Shown in pieces: positions 28,294 through 36,631 of a stretch of 38,168 nucleotides of DNA; position 1 is the stretch's first letter, and the number at the start of each line of letters is the position of its first letter. The notes beneath the pieces were generated by a model. It was not told where the DNA came from, did not search any database, and saw only the letters and a program-made list of their open reading frames with translations. Source of the stretch: Methylomonas methanica (GTDB lineage Bacteria > Pseudomonadota > Gammaproteobacteria > Methylococcales > Methylomonadaceae); the NCBI GenBank assembly GCA_001644045.1, contig LUUF01000114.1, positions 1 through 38,168 of the forward strand, given 5' to 3'. Made by a program: the position numbers and the translations under genes.

Positions 28294-28689
28294 ATGTCGA
28301 GACATAAACACACTACTTTCACAATTTTTTTATCGCGCTTATTTCAGGCTAATTTAGCGTACGGCGGCTCAGTCTATAACATTACTGACCTTGGAACGAT
28401 CCAAGACAGATGCTGTGGTTTATCCAGCTATGGTCTTGCTGTTAATGATTCTGGACAAGTAACAGGCTTAGCAACAACCAACGACTCTGTCGGTCCCTTC
28501 GGATTTGTTGATTCTCAGCCAGTTGCTTTTATTGCCTGCTCTGAAGAATCGATGTACTGGCTTGGTATAGCTACGGTCTGTAATGGTCAACAAAAACCGG
28601 ACACCTGTTCAGTACATTGGTTTGATCTTGACAGTAGTTTATATAAACGTACAAACTCCTCTGCTATGTGGCGAATTTCATTGAATTAA
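28294..28689 (+). pseudogene. Truncated HAF-repeat-type exported protein
   Basis: About 131 residues. After a hydrophobic start (FTIFLSRLFQANLAYGG) comes VYNITDLGTIQDRC and GLAVNDSGQVTGLA, which is the opening of HAF-repeat extracellular proteins (pattern: D-L-G-T ... A-x-N-D-S-G-Q-V-x-G). Normal members carry many such repeats and often a PEP-CTERM anchor. Here only one repeat is recognisable, and the C-terminal half (CNGQQKPDTCSVHWFDLDSS) does not continue it. I read this as the remaining 5' part of a broken gene. ATG 28294 is preferred because AAGGA lies 8 nt before it; ATG 28285 is in frame upstream. Confidence 0.5.
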
Positions 28690-28805
28690 ATTCGTGGGTA
28701 GACTGGATAAGCAGAAAACATGCTCCGAACAGTCAACGTCATCTTCCACGAATAACTCTGACAGAAGCTTGTAAACAAATAGCAAAGTTAACCAAGAGGT
28801 TTTAG
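28668..28805 (+). other. Short GTG-initiated frame of 45 codons, possible gene remnant
   Basis: Reads VANFIELNSWVDWISRKH and continues to KQIAKLTKRF before a TAG stop. The composition looks protein-like (two WxxW-type tryptophans, amphipathic C-terminus), but it is too short to place and has no clear ribosome binding site. It may be a leftover of a longer gene. Confidence 0.25.
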
Positions 28806-28858
28806 TGATCGACCAAAGCGCCAAGTCCAATCCCAGACGATGACATGGAGAATTCGCC

Positions 28859-29323
28859 ATTAATACATTATGGAAGTTCCAATGCTTTAAGAATAAAAAA
28901 GGCCAAGTCGTTGTCAAAGAATGGATCAAAGACGATCTATCAAAAAAAGCTTGGCAGAGACTAAAACGTAATTTAGAAATTTTGGCCCAGCGCCCAATTC
29001 AAGAATGGAGCAAACCACAGCCCGCAAGTAAAGTGGATGTTTCTGATAGCATATATGTGATACGATTTACCGACGAAACCAGAAAACAATGGCGAATCTA
29101 CGGATTTCACGAAAAAAATAAATCTGTGTTTGTAATGACTAATTATGGTACCGAACTCGATGGCAAATATATTCCAGATTCAGCTACAGCCTCCAGGCAT
29201 GCAAACGATGCGCGAACCCTTTGCCTTCAGAATTGGGAACAACATGTCTGTGCCTGCATCTCAGACACCAATGGTGCCAATCTATCAATATCCGACTCAT
29301 GTGACACTGCTCCAAAGAACTGA
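28859..29323 (+). CDS. RelE/Gp49-like toxin frame lacking an ordinary start codon
   Basis: The open frame from 28844 to 29323 resembles RelE-superfamily (phage Gp49-like, HigB-type) toxins: LWKFQCFKNKKGQVVVKEWI at the N-terminus, a helical middle, then SIYVIRFTDETRKQWRIYGF and KSVFVMTNYG, the beta-sheet core with basic residues. An XRE regulator follows, as in higBA-type pairs. No ATG, GTG or TTG exists before 28982, and starting there would delete the first strand and helix. The only well-placed candidate is ATT at 28859, 8 nt after GGAG. Either a rare AUU start is used, keeping the toxin low, or the start codon was lost. The last 80 bp overlap the regulator frame. Confidence 0.5.
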   Translation: MNTLWKFQCFKNKKGQVVVKEWIKDDLSKKAWQRLKRNLEILAQRPIQEWSKPQPASKVDVSDSIYVIRFTDETRKQWRIYGFHEKNKSVFVMTNYGTELDGKYIPDSATASRHANDARTLCLQNWEQHVCACISDTNGANLSISDSCDTAPKN

Positions 29324-29666
29324 TTGGCAAGATCAGGAGTCACGCGAAGCTTACATGGAAGCCTGCATCGAACAAGACATTGCTTGGCAAATCAGAATCA
29401 ATCGCACTAAACGTAGTATGACTCAGCGCCAATTAGCTAAAAAACTGAAGACTACTCAGACATCAATCGCCCGATGGGAAGATCCTTGCTATGGTCGTCA
29501 CTCCATACCGAGCCTGCTTAAAGTAGCCCACGCTTTTGGTTGCGCGCTATCCGTTCGCTTGATCCCTTATTCAAAACTGGCTGTACAGGCTAGCGATACT
29601 AGCGATGATGCTTTTTTTGCCCCATCTTATGAATCAGAAATGAAGGAATTGAATTATGGCCGATGA
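29244..29666 (+). CDS. XRE-family helix-turn-helix regulator, probable antitoxin
   Basis: About 140 residues from ATG 29244. The Cro/C1-type domain is clear: WQIRINRTKRSMTQRQLAKKL, then KTTQTSIARWEDPCYGRH and IPSLLKVAHAFGCALSVRLIP, covering all five helices. GGGAA lies before ATG 29244. Earlier in-frame ATGs at 29199 and 29208 would add PFAFRIGNN, which looks protein-like, so the true start is unsettled. The gene follows a RelE-like frame, with which it overlaps, and it overlaps the next gene by 11 bp. This arrangement is typical of toxin-first higBA-like operons where the regulator represses its own promoter and neutralises the toxin. Confidence 0.75.
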   Translation: MSVPASQTPMVPIYQYPTHVTLLQRTDWQDQESREAYMEACIEQDIAWQIRINRTKRSMTQRQLAKKLKTTQTSIARWEDPCYGRHSIPSLLKVAHAFGCALSVRLIPYSKLAVQASDTSDDAFFAPSYESEMKELNYGR

Positions 29667-29937
29667 CCAACTGGACCCAAACATTCAAATAGCAATCCAT
29701 TCGCCCCACAACATCATGATTGCGGACAGTGTTTTGGATATAAAAATCTCTGGATTTAACAGCACAATCACTCTCGGATACACAAACCCAGCAGGTATCA
29801 TGCAGCCCGCTGTCACATTATTAATGCCGACAGATAAAATGCACGACATGGCCCACCAAATCAGCAACAAGGTCAAAAGCGAAAGCAAAAATATACTTGA
29901 TCAACATAAAAAATTCGTCGAAAAACTAAATACTTGA
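29656..29937 (+). CDS. Small protein of unknown function, third gene of the RelE/XRE unit
   Basis: A 93-residue protein whose start overlaps the regulator stop by 11 bp, so it is translated from the same message. It opens with IQIAIHSPHNIMIADSVLDI, continues with SGFNSTITLGYTNPAG and a strand PAVTLLMPTDKMHDMAHQIS, and ends in a charged helix. The layout (beta strands, then an S/P-T-D-x-M helix) faintly recalls DUF3467-like proteins, but I cannot assign it. A third partner in a toxin-antitoxin operon could be a chaperone or a passenger. Confidence 0.65.
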   Translation: MADDQLDPNIQIAIHSPHNIMIADSVLDIKISGFNSTITLGYTNPAGIMQPAVTLLMPTDKMHDMAHQISNKVKSESKNILDQHKKFVEKLNT

Positions 29938-30045
29938 TTTCCCCTTTTGTTCCTTGACCTTGGCCAACTGCGTCAGGAAATAGGCGTCGTAATTCCAGCC
30001 CGGTCGAGGCGGCGGCGGTGTGCGGGGCTTGGGCATGGTCATCAT
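29926..30045 (-). CDS. Possible 39-residue protein, GC-rich, convergent with the previous gene
   Basis: MMTMPKPRTPPPPRPGW followed by NYDAYFLTQLAKVKEQKGK. The sequence is markedly GC-rich inside an AT-rich island and has a proline-rich start plus a regular amphipathic tail. It overlaps the end of the plus-strand gene by 12 bp. No family is recognised and no strong ribosome binding site is seen; it could be a remnant. Confidence 0.3.
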   Translation of the reverse strand: MMTMPKPRTPPPPRPGWNYDAYFLTQLAKVKEQKGKSSI

Positions 30046-30650
30046 TGCGACATTTCTAGTTTCAAAGCCGACAGTTTATGCCTTGGATTAGCGGTCACTG
30101 CAGCAATGTTCCTGTCGTGATCAAACCACCGGTTTCAGGTTCAAGTTTGATGGATGAAGTCTACACGACCCTATCTAATAAACCACAAGAAGGGGTTGAA
30201 TGCTCCTGTTCGGCCAATTCCAGTCAATCAACAATTTCAAAACAATGGCAGGTATGATGCTGGAACCAGTCGTTTAATGCAAAGCCCGGTGGAGGAATAT
30301 TAACTGAACCTACTGAAACGTAGTTGGGAGTCATTTGAATAACTTCCTGTATTCCCGTAACTCTTATTTTGCCAGATGAGAAATTTTCCTGCGTACCTTT
30401 TTAGCTAATCAGCAGGATCGAGAGAATACGGTGGATCATCAGCATGTAGACAATTCCGTTGCATCAGACGCCAAGCTAGTTGATCAACTAACTTCTAAAA
30501 CGCAGCGCAGCTCCTAATCCAATCGTCCCGAGTAGTACTGATCATCGTCACGCCATCGCGAGAGACTATGATACATAGGAAGATGGCTTGATATTTACTG
30601 ATCATAGGGGCTTCGCTCTTGGCGCTGAACGGATACCCACTGGGTAAGGT
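30046..30650. other. 600-bp stretch without a convincing gene
   Basis: Contains mostly broken frames. The best is a minus-strand frame at 30224-30334 (MTPNYVSVGSVNIPPPGF, then ALNDWFQHHTCHCFEIVD). It is open further upstream to about 30403 and could be the tail of a decayed gene. No RNA gene, terminator or repeat is evident. A composition change near 30600 (GGGGCTTCGCTCTTGGCGC) suggests a junction. Confidence 0.4.
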
Positions 30651-30968
30651 TCATATCTGCATAAGGGCATGAATTGCCTGAGATAATTCAAAGCCTGCAT
30701 TTTTAACGGAAATTTCATCATGCGCATCATTTGTCGCTGTTGTTGCTTGATCAGTTTCCTCAACTGCGGCTTGGATTGCGTAAGAGTCCATTTGTTCAGC
30801 GGAGCGCCTTCTTAGTTTCCCACTGCAATCAGTCAATTGGAATGCCGCAAGCGCAAACACCTTACGCCATTCATCTGGAAAGTCTTGATTGCGAGCTTTA
30901 CGGTCGCAAGCATCGATACCAGTAGTTATAGAGTTAATCAAATTATCTTTTTCAGCTTCAGTAGCCAT
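30651..30968 (-). CDS. Small soluble protein of unknown function (unknown trio, last gene)
   Basis: A 105-residue, mostly helical, acidic protein without signal peptide or membrane segment. Recognisable stretches are TTGIDACDRKARNQDFPDEW and VFALAAFQLTDCSGKLRRR. A GGAGA ribosome binding site lies before ATG 30968. It begins 22 bp after the coiled-coil lipoprotein gene on the same strand, so the two are probably cotranscribed. No family is recognised. Confidence 0.6.
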   Translation of the reverse strand: MATEAEKDNLINSITTGIDACDRKARNQDFPDEWRKVFALAAFQLTDCSGKLRRRSAEQMDSYAIQAAVEETDQATTATNDAHDEISVKNAGFELSQAIHALMQI

Positions 30969-30990
30969 TGTTTTCTCCTAATTTACTACT

Positions 30991-32088
30991 TTAAAGAATA
31001 GCCATTGCTTTTATAGCTAGGGCAATCAATTCAGCTAGAGCCTTAGCGGATTTTACTATGCCGTCACCAAGTATACTCAATCCATATTCCATAGCTTTGT
31101 CTCTATCTTGCTCAGTCATTTCGTCATTCAATACCAGACGAGAAAGATGTTTATGGGCTTCAATTTCTTTCCGTAGCAGCTCTGCTGTTTTACTGCCAAT
31201 TCCTTTAACTTCAGATTTCTGAGTTTGAACGATTAATCTGGCTTTGACAAATGCTCTTCTTGCATTGTAATCAAGGTCATTTTTGATGTTATCGTAGTTA
31301 ATGCGTTGAACTAAATCTGTATTGCTAATCAATGGTTCAAGATAGCTTTTATCCCAATCATTTATATTCTTGGCAATTTTCTCCAACTGTTGCTCAACTC
31401 CAGGTCCTTGTTTTTCGATGATGTCCTTTAATTTTTCAACATCCTTCTGATTTTTATATAACTTCTGAAAGAAATCATAAAGCTCCTTGAATGCATTAAG
31501 ATCTGCATCGGATGCTTTCTTTTCCTTTTCAAATTTTTCAATTGTTTCTTTTGATTTTTTAGCAGTTTCAGCTATCTGTTTCAAATCTTCTAGCTGAAAA
31601 GATGTCAGGTCATTTGATATGACGGCCGATTTTGCAAGAATTTCAATATATTTGCCAGTTGCTTTAACAATTTCTAAATAGGGCTCAAAATCTTCATATT
31701 TTGCGACAATGATATCAGCACGATAGTAATTAGACCTAAATAAAATTTCATCAATTTCATTTTTGTTTTTTCCAACGAAATCTTCCTTGAGTTTATTTCG
31801 AATACCGGCAGACGGACATAGTCCTTTTTGTTTTTGAGTGGTTAAGTTTGGTAATGGCAATATTACAGGTACTTCTGGTGGGCAGTTTTTATCGGATGCA
31901 ATTAAAGCGGACGCGAAGTCATATTGGGTATTTAAAAGCGTATCGAAATAACTAGGCACCTCGTTAATGGCCGTTGTCATCGTTTTTGTAACATCGGCTG
32001 TTCTTTCTTTTCTCAATCTATCTCCGCCAGCCCCACAACCTGTTAAAGCATTTGTTGTCAACAAGATTAATATAAATATTTTGTTCAT
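30991..32088 (-). CDS. Coiled-coil lipoprotein of unknown function (unknown trio, middle gene)
   Basis: A 365-residue protein. A short lipoprotein signal ends in the lipobox LTGC with Cys18. Residues 19-110 contain a cysteine-bearing segment (SDKNCPPEVPVILPLPNL, then KGLCPSAG), perhaps one disulfide. Residues 130-260 are rich in Lys and Glu with heptad character, including KKSKETIEKFEKEKKASDAD and KNQKDVEKLKDIIEKQGPGV. The C-terminus becomes hydrophobic (KALAELIALAIKAMAIL). The ribosome binding site is weak (GGTGG). AT-rich codon use sets it apart from the core genes. It lies between the large TPR protein gene (131 bp upstream) and the 105-residue protein gene. Confidence 0.7.
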   Translation of the reverse strand: MNKIFILILLTTNALTGCGAGGDRLRKERTADVTKTMTTAINEVPSYFDTLLNTQYDFASALIASDKNCPPEVPVILPLPNLTTQKQKGLCPSAGIRNKLKEDFVGKNKNEIDEILFRSNYYRADIIVAKYEDFEPYLEIVKATGKYIEILAKSAVISNDLTSFQLEDLKQIAETAKKSKETIEKFEKEKKASDADLNAFKELYDFFQKLYKNQKDVEKLKDIIEKQGPGVEQQLEKIAKNINDWDKSYLEPLISNTDLVQRINYDNIKNDLDYNARRAFVKARLIVQTQKSEVKGIGSKTAELLRKEIEAHKHLSRLVLNDEMTEQDRDKAMEYGLSILGDGIVKSAKALAELIALAIKAMAIL

Positions 32089-32219
32089 TATGGTGCCACC
32101 ATTTTTTAGTTAAAGAAATAGGCGTATACGAATGCATAAAGCACACCAAATAGCAATAGACTGCATGGTTTTTGCACAATATATTTAAATATATATGTTA
32201 ACAAGTTAAATTATGATGT

Positions 32220-34655
32220 TTAGCAGTGTCGTAGTTCTGTATTGGTATCTTGGCAGTTGTTTTTCGTGTATTTTTTATAAGCCATCAAGGCCCGTTTACG
32301 TTTTGATTCTTCATCCAGTGGAGTAATAATGAGATCTTTGAATCTATGATCGCTCTGAATGTCCTCATTGAAGCAGAGATCATTTTTAGCTCTCTTCAAT
32401 GCATTATGATATGAAGAGCCATCCGGATTAAATTGTTTCATGGCTTTCGGAACAGCTAAACTTTTTGCAAGAAATTTAAAGCACTCGTTCTTGTAATCCT
32501 CATTTCTATATTTTTCAGCTAATAAAGCAAGGGTACACGTCAGGTTATATAGAGAATAGAAATCCACTCGATTTTCCAGACTGACAGCAACTGCTTTTAG
32601 GGTTTTATCATCGTTGCGGTCAATATTTCTATTACTTGCTGATTTTATGCCAAGCACCATACACTCAGCAACGGGATTGCGCCATTCCAAATACGATTTT
32701 AAATTAGGATTAAAAAATAATTTAAACAATACTTTCGGTCGATTACGAAATAACCAAGACCATTGTTTATTTACTGGTATACATACTTGATTAACCAAAC
32801 GGGCTGTTAAATTATTTAATTCAGCTTCATACTTACTATCATTAGAGATACGATATAGCTCAAAACTCACAATTATCTGGCGAAAAAGCCACGTGTAAAG
32901 CGTTGGATCGACTAAATCGAGACTTTTACTTTTATTCTCAACAATTTGTAATTGCTGCTGGGCGCTTTCTAGGAGACCTAAATTATTCTTCTTTGAATTA
33001 TTTTCCGCTTGCTCTTCATCATATTGACGTTGATAAACTCCTGCGAGATTGACTCTACTTGCCATAAATAGTGGATCCAGAGAGAGTGACCTTAGATAGG
33101 CCAACTTTGCCTTCTCAAAATTATCTTTCTGGAACCATCGATCTCCCAATGCAAACCAGGTATAAGCTTCCCAATTAGATGTCCCGAGAATAGTTTTTGG
33201 CGTATTGACTCTCTCTTCAAAGTAAGATTTCAATTTTGGGAGCAACGTTATTGGATGCTTCTGAAACATGAATATAAGCCAAGCTGTCGCACAGACAGCA
33301 AGAAAGTCAATGTCTTTATTATCCAGAAAGAAATTATTTGCGACCAAAGTATGTTTGGCTAAAATGCGTTTCCCTGATTCAATCTGAATGGTCACACTTT
33401 CAATGCTATCAATTTGTTCAGGTGATCCTGTTTTATTAGGCGTCGTAGTTTGGGATTGACCTTCCTTTTGCACTTTAACGCTCCCAGTCACCGTTAACGA
33501 AGGCCTAGAAAAGATCTTTACCAATAATGTCGACACAAACTCCAATAATTTCGTAGGGACGGGGAGTCCCTTAGTGAAGTCTGGTAATGCAGTGTTGTCA
33601 ATAGGTCCCGTCACCATTAGAATTTTATGGTTAATGTTCGATGTATTACTCAGATCCATCAATTGGTGCTCAAACTCTATTGCAAAGAAGTTACAAAATT
33701 CCGTATTTTCACTATTTGAAATAAAGTCTCCAATATCTAGAGTGGGAGTGCCCCACAGATAATTAAGCCCTAAAAGGTAGAATGCCCACAACCAGATGAT
33801 AGCCTCAAATAATGACATCTGCCTTATTAGCGAAGGAACTTGAAGTTTGAAGGTTAAACAACTAGGGATATAACCTTTAAAAAAATTCAAAAAATCATCT
33901 ACGCGTGTTCGACCAATTTCCGTCAATAAATAACCTAGTTGGTTAGTTTTATGCAGTAAATATCCTGATTTTTGGCCGAACATCGGGTCTGTTTCGAGAA
34001 TTGTCGGTAGCATTTTATTTACCTCTTCTTTCAAACCAAACTCAGATAGTGTACCCAGCTTTTCTTTAGTTTCAGTTAGAGTAATCTCCTGTAGTCCGTT
34101 TTCAGCATCGTCAGAGTCTTTATTCAGCTTAGTTGCATAATTATAAGCTTTTTTCGCACCCTCAAGGTCATGTTCTTCTTTTAGGGTATTCCCTAGTTTA
34201 ACTAAGTGTTCTGCGATTCTAAGGAAATTACCATCCTCACACTTTATCTTTTCTTCCCAACTCGAATATTTTTCTAATATCCTTTTCGCATCATTACATT
34301 TTTCCGTTTCCTGCTTTTTCTTAGTTTCAACTAAGCCATTGAAAGCACATTTATAATTTACGTTTTCTTTGAACAAGGTCTCGTCTTTCAGAAGAGCTTC
34401 ATAGCGTTTCATTGCTTCTTCTAACATTCCATTTGTTTCGAACGATTTTGCTACCCCACACCGATTTTCAATAGCCATTTGGTATGTATCTGGAGCTTTC
34501 TTTTCGTTTTCGACCATTTTTTTACTATTAATATTTTTTACCGTTGAAAAAGCATCTCCGTTAGCGAAAGAATCCCCAGGAAAATTAATAAGAAATGCTA
34601 GCAGTAAGACCGAAAGGTAAAGTTTAATTGAGCCAAAAATTCTGAGATCATTCAT
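32220..34655 (-). CDS. Large TPR protein with N-terminal signal anchor (unknown trio, first gene)
   Basis: An 811-residue protein. The N-terminal hydrophobic stretch (LYLSVLLLAFLINFPGDSFA) acts as a signal peptide or anchor. TPR-like helices follow (VAKSFETNGMLEEAMKRYEA; VKLGNTLKEEHDLEGAKKAY). A hydrophobic segment near residues 284-304 (LFEAIIWLWAFYLLGLNYLW) may cross the membrane. A central domain contains HKILMVTGPIDNTALPDF and SLTVTGSVKVQKEGQS, and a second TPR block has WFALGDRWFQKDNFEKAKLA. No enzyme motif is visible. A scaffold in the envelope is the most likely role, probably working with the lipoprotein downstream. There is no clear ribosome binding site at ATG 34655. Confidence 0.7.
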   Translation of the reverse strand: MNDLRIFGSIKLYLSVLLLAFLINFPGDSFANGDAFSTVKNINSKKMVENEKKAPDTYQMAIENRCGVAKSFETNGMLEEAMKRYEALLKDETLFKENVNYKCAFNGLVETKKKQETEKCNDAKRILEKYSSWEEKIKCEDGNFLRIAEHLVKLGNTLKEEHDLEGAKKAYNYATKLNKDSDDAENGLQEITLTETKEKLGTLSEFGLKEEVNKMLPTILETDPMFGQKSGYLLHKTNQLGYLLTEIGRTRVDDFLNFFKGYIPSCLTFKLQVPSLIRQMSLFEAIIWLWAFYLLGLNYLWGTPTLDIGDFISNSENTEFCNFFAIEFEHQLMDLSNTSNINHKILMVTGPIDNTALPDFTKGLPVPTKLLEFVSTLLVKIFSRPSLTVTGSVKVQKEGQSQTTTPNKTGSPEQIDSIESVTIQIESGKRILAKHTLVANNFFLDNKDIDFLAVCATAWLIFMFQKHPITLLPKLKSYFEERVNTPKTILGTSNWEAYTWFALGDRWFQKDNFEKAKLAYLRSLSLDPLFMASRVNLAGVYQRQYDEEQAENNSKKNNLGLLESAQQQLQIVENKSKSLDLVDPTLYTWLFRQIIVSFELYRISNDSKYEAELNNLTARLVNQVCIPVNKQWSWLFRNRPKVLFKLFFNPNLKSYLEWRNPVAECMVLGIKSASNRNIDRNDDKTLKAVAVSLENRVDFYSLYNLTCTLALLAEKYRNEDYKNECFKFLAKSLAVPKAMKQFNPDGSSYHNALKRAKNDLCFNEDIQSDHRFKDLIITPLDEESKRKRALMAYKKYTKNNCQDTNTELRHC

Positions 34656-35204
34656 AAAATTATTTTCGTTGCAACCTTGGAAATAAATACAATTTGTCTC
34701 ACCAGTTCACAACTGGCAACTAGAGTAGAGAGCAGTAGTACATCATTCGTCGACTCAGCCTATACGCCTCTCGGGTTCCTAACACTAGCCCCCGAAATTT
34801 CCAGCATTCAACTTGTTTCGCCCCGGCAAGGTCCTATGACTTTGTCCATTACATTCACACTGTGCTTCAGCCTCCCCCGTCTAACTACAGAGTCGGCAAA
34901 CAAAGCTAATTGAAGAATATATATACCCAATTCCCTAATGTCGCGTCCTGCAGAGAATTTCAGATCTCAAGTTACAAGGCGCGCAGGCAACGGCTTTGAC
35001 CAAATTTGACACACCCGATAAATTGTAAAATTCCCAAAAGCGCCTTGACTCGACGCGTCTATTTGACCGCCGTGCAGACCAAAGTTGTATCTAATGAAGC
35101 CCCGCAATAACAGCCGGAAACCCTCATCTATCCAAGAACGGTGGTGGTCTCAAGCCAAAACAATGGCTCACAAATTCATAAAACGCACGGCAGATGCAGC
35201 GTCC
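34656..35204. other. 550-bp stretch between divergent/convergent genes, no convincing gene
   Basis: An unbroken plus-strand frame runs from TTG 34677 to 34915 (78 codons, including SSTSFVDSAYTPLGFLTLAP). The opposite strand reads equally well (FADSVVRRGRLKHSVNVMDK, then MLEISGASVRNPRG) but is broken by one TGA and one TAG. A second fragment at about 35090-35220 (RNNSRKPSSIQERWWSQAK) is also protein-like. These look like remnants of a decayed element. The promoter of the large TPR gene should lie near 34660-34760. Confidence 0.35.
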
Positions 35205-36005
35205 TCATTTGGTCGTAGTTTCACAGTTAATATCTATATTGTCTTTGAGACTTTGCTCAGCTTCCATATTGGTTATGGCTGCCACATGCAATATGCATCT
35301 ACTTAATTTTTTCATGCTGTGCTTACTAGTATATGAGCAATAAAATTCAGAAAACTTTTCTAGCTGTGTTGGTTCTCTCCACACTAGCCGCATTGGACTA
35401 AGAATTTCAAACTCTTCAGCAATTAGGTATCTTTTGTTGGGCTGTTCAGTGTCATTCTTCCTAAATATTCTATATGAAGGGTTGAATGCGTATGCCTCAA
35501 CGCCTGGATAACTTACTGATAGGTGCAAAGCTAAACCTCCGCCTAAGGAATGACCAATCGCAATTATTTTGTGATTCTTATAATCTTGGTTTTTCACGTA
35601 TTTCTCGTAGATACAATCGGCCATGTCATATTGGCCACCAAATAAATTGCCATACCACCAATCATTGAGGTCCAATATTTCGGTCCCTCTAAATGCGATT
35701 ACAAGTTCTTTTTTGTCTTTTTGTTTATTTATTTCAAAAACTGAATACTGAAGACCGAGACCACCATCTGCCTCTTTTACTATAGTTTTAACATTCTTGG
35801 GCATAACGTACGAATCGTCTTCTCCGTAAGCGTTATAGGCCATCATTGCATAGACATACATCTCAGATGCGCCAGTGTATGTCCGTGGAAGCCCATAAGG
35901 ATCGCCTCTCAGTTCCTTATCCTTGAGTATTGGATGAGAAAAGTTATAGGGATTGCATGAGCAGCCAGCAACTAGAAAAGGCATAATAGCTATCAAATAA
36001 CGCAT
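35205..36005 (-). CDS. Lipase class 3-like lipoprotein (alpha/beta hydrolase)
   Basis: A 266-residue protein from ATG 36005, chosen because AGGAGA lies 5 nt upstream; a longer frame to 36053 lacks this. The signal ends in the lipobox LVAGC (Cys15), so it is membrane-attached. The hydrolase core shows LVIAFRGTEILDLNDWWYGN (oxyanion strand) and the nucleophile elbow IAIGHSLGGGLALHLS with Ser153. Near the C-terminus SKHSMKKL offers His229 in the position of the class 3 catalytic His. The acid residue is not obvious; Glu198 or Glu200 in IAEEFEIL could serve. Substrates may be lipids or esters. A toxin, effector or surface enzyme role cannot be distinguished. AT-rich, in the accessory island. Confidence 0.8.
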   Translation of the reverse strand: MRYLIAIMPFLVAGCSCNPYNFSHPILKDKELRGDPYGLPRTYTGASEMYVYAMMAYNAYGEDDSYVMPKNVKTIVKEADGGLGLQYSVFEINKQKDKKELVIAFRGTEILDLNDWWYGNLFGGQYDMADCIYEKYVKNQDYKNHKIIAIGHSLGGGLALHLSVSYPGVEAYAFNPSYRIFRKNDTEQPNKRYLIAEEFEILSPMRLVWREPTQLEKFSEFYCSYTSKHSMKKLSRCILHVAAITNMEAEQSLKDNIDINCETTTK

Positions 36006-36631
36006 TTTCTCTCCTAACGTTCGTGAAATAGAAGCTTTGCCCCGGAAAATCAAATTTTTTCTTATATCATAAAAGCTGATAAGGAACGCACATTAACGAA
36101 CTTTCACAGTAACAACGAATTAGATAGTCAGCCATTGAAATAACACGAAACTTAATTCTCCTAAAGAAACCAGTACGCAATAAGGGAGGCTTTCTAGCTA
36201 GCTATCTTTCCTTACAGCGAAATTGTTGGTTAATTTCTGTCATTCGACTGAATTAAATGATTGTAAGCAAAGGATTGCTAACGCCAATTCGATTACAACT
36301 AAACCTTGTGTTGATATTGATATAAATCATACCATTAGTCGATATCGCATTCGTACTAGTACAAACGTACTGATTCGATGATCAATGAAAACAGAACTGA
36401 TACGTTGGTTACTCTGATTAATTGCGATGGAATGGCAGCAATATGTTCATATGACGCCATGCAAAGATTTAAGCTTATCGTCTCTTTTGGGTCGGTTTTA
36501 CCCCTTCAACCATAACAGATCAAGTTCGGTCAATTGATACCTATCGACATCGACCCACTAATAACCGATATGGATCATCAAGCCGCCTTGTAGCGCCAAA
36601 AATGAGCTGCGCCTGGAAGCCGAGCAGGTTT
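36006..36631. other. 625-bp AT-rich gap with possible regulatory sites
   Basis: No protein-coding frame of note. It contains the lipase gene's ribosome binding site at its left end, an FNR-like site at 36317-36330, and a perfect 10-bp palindrome GTACTAGTAC at 36353-36362 with GTAC repeated at 36367. Short non-coding RNAs cannot be excluded. Confidence 0.4.
36317..36330. promoter_or_regulatory. FNR/ANR-like box
   Basis: TTGATATAAATCAT matches TTGAT-N4-ATCAA at 9 of 10 fixed bases. The nearest gene it could serve is the leftward lipase-like gene, whose start is about 310 bp away, so its relevance is uncertain. Confidence 0.25.
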
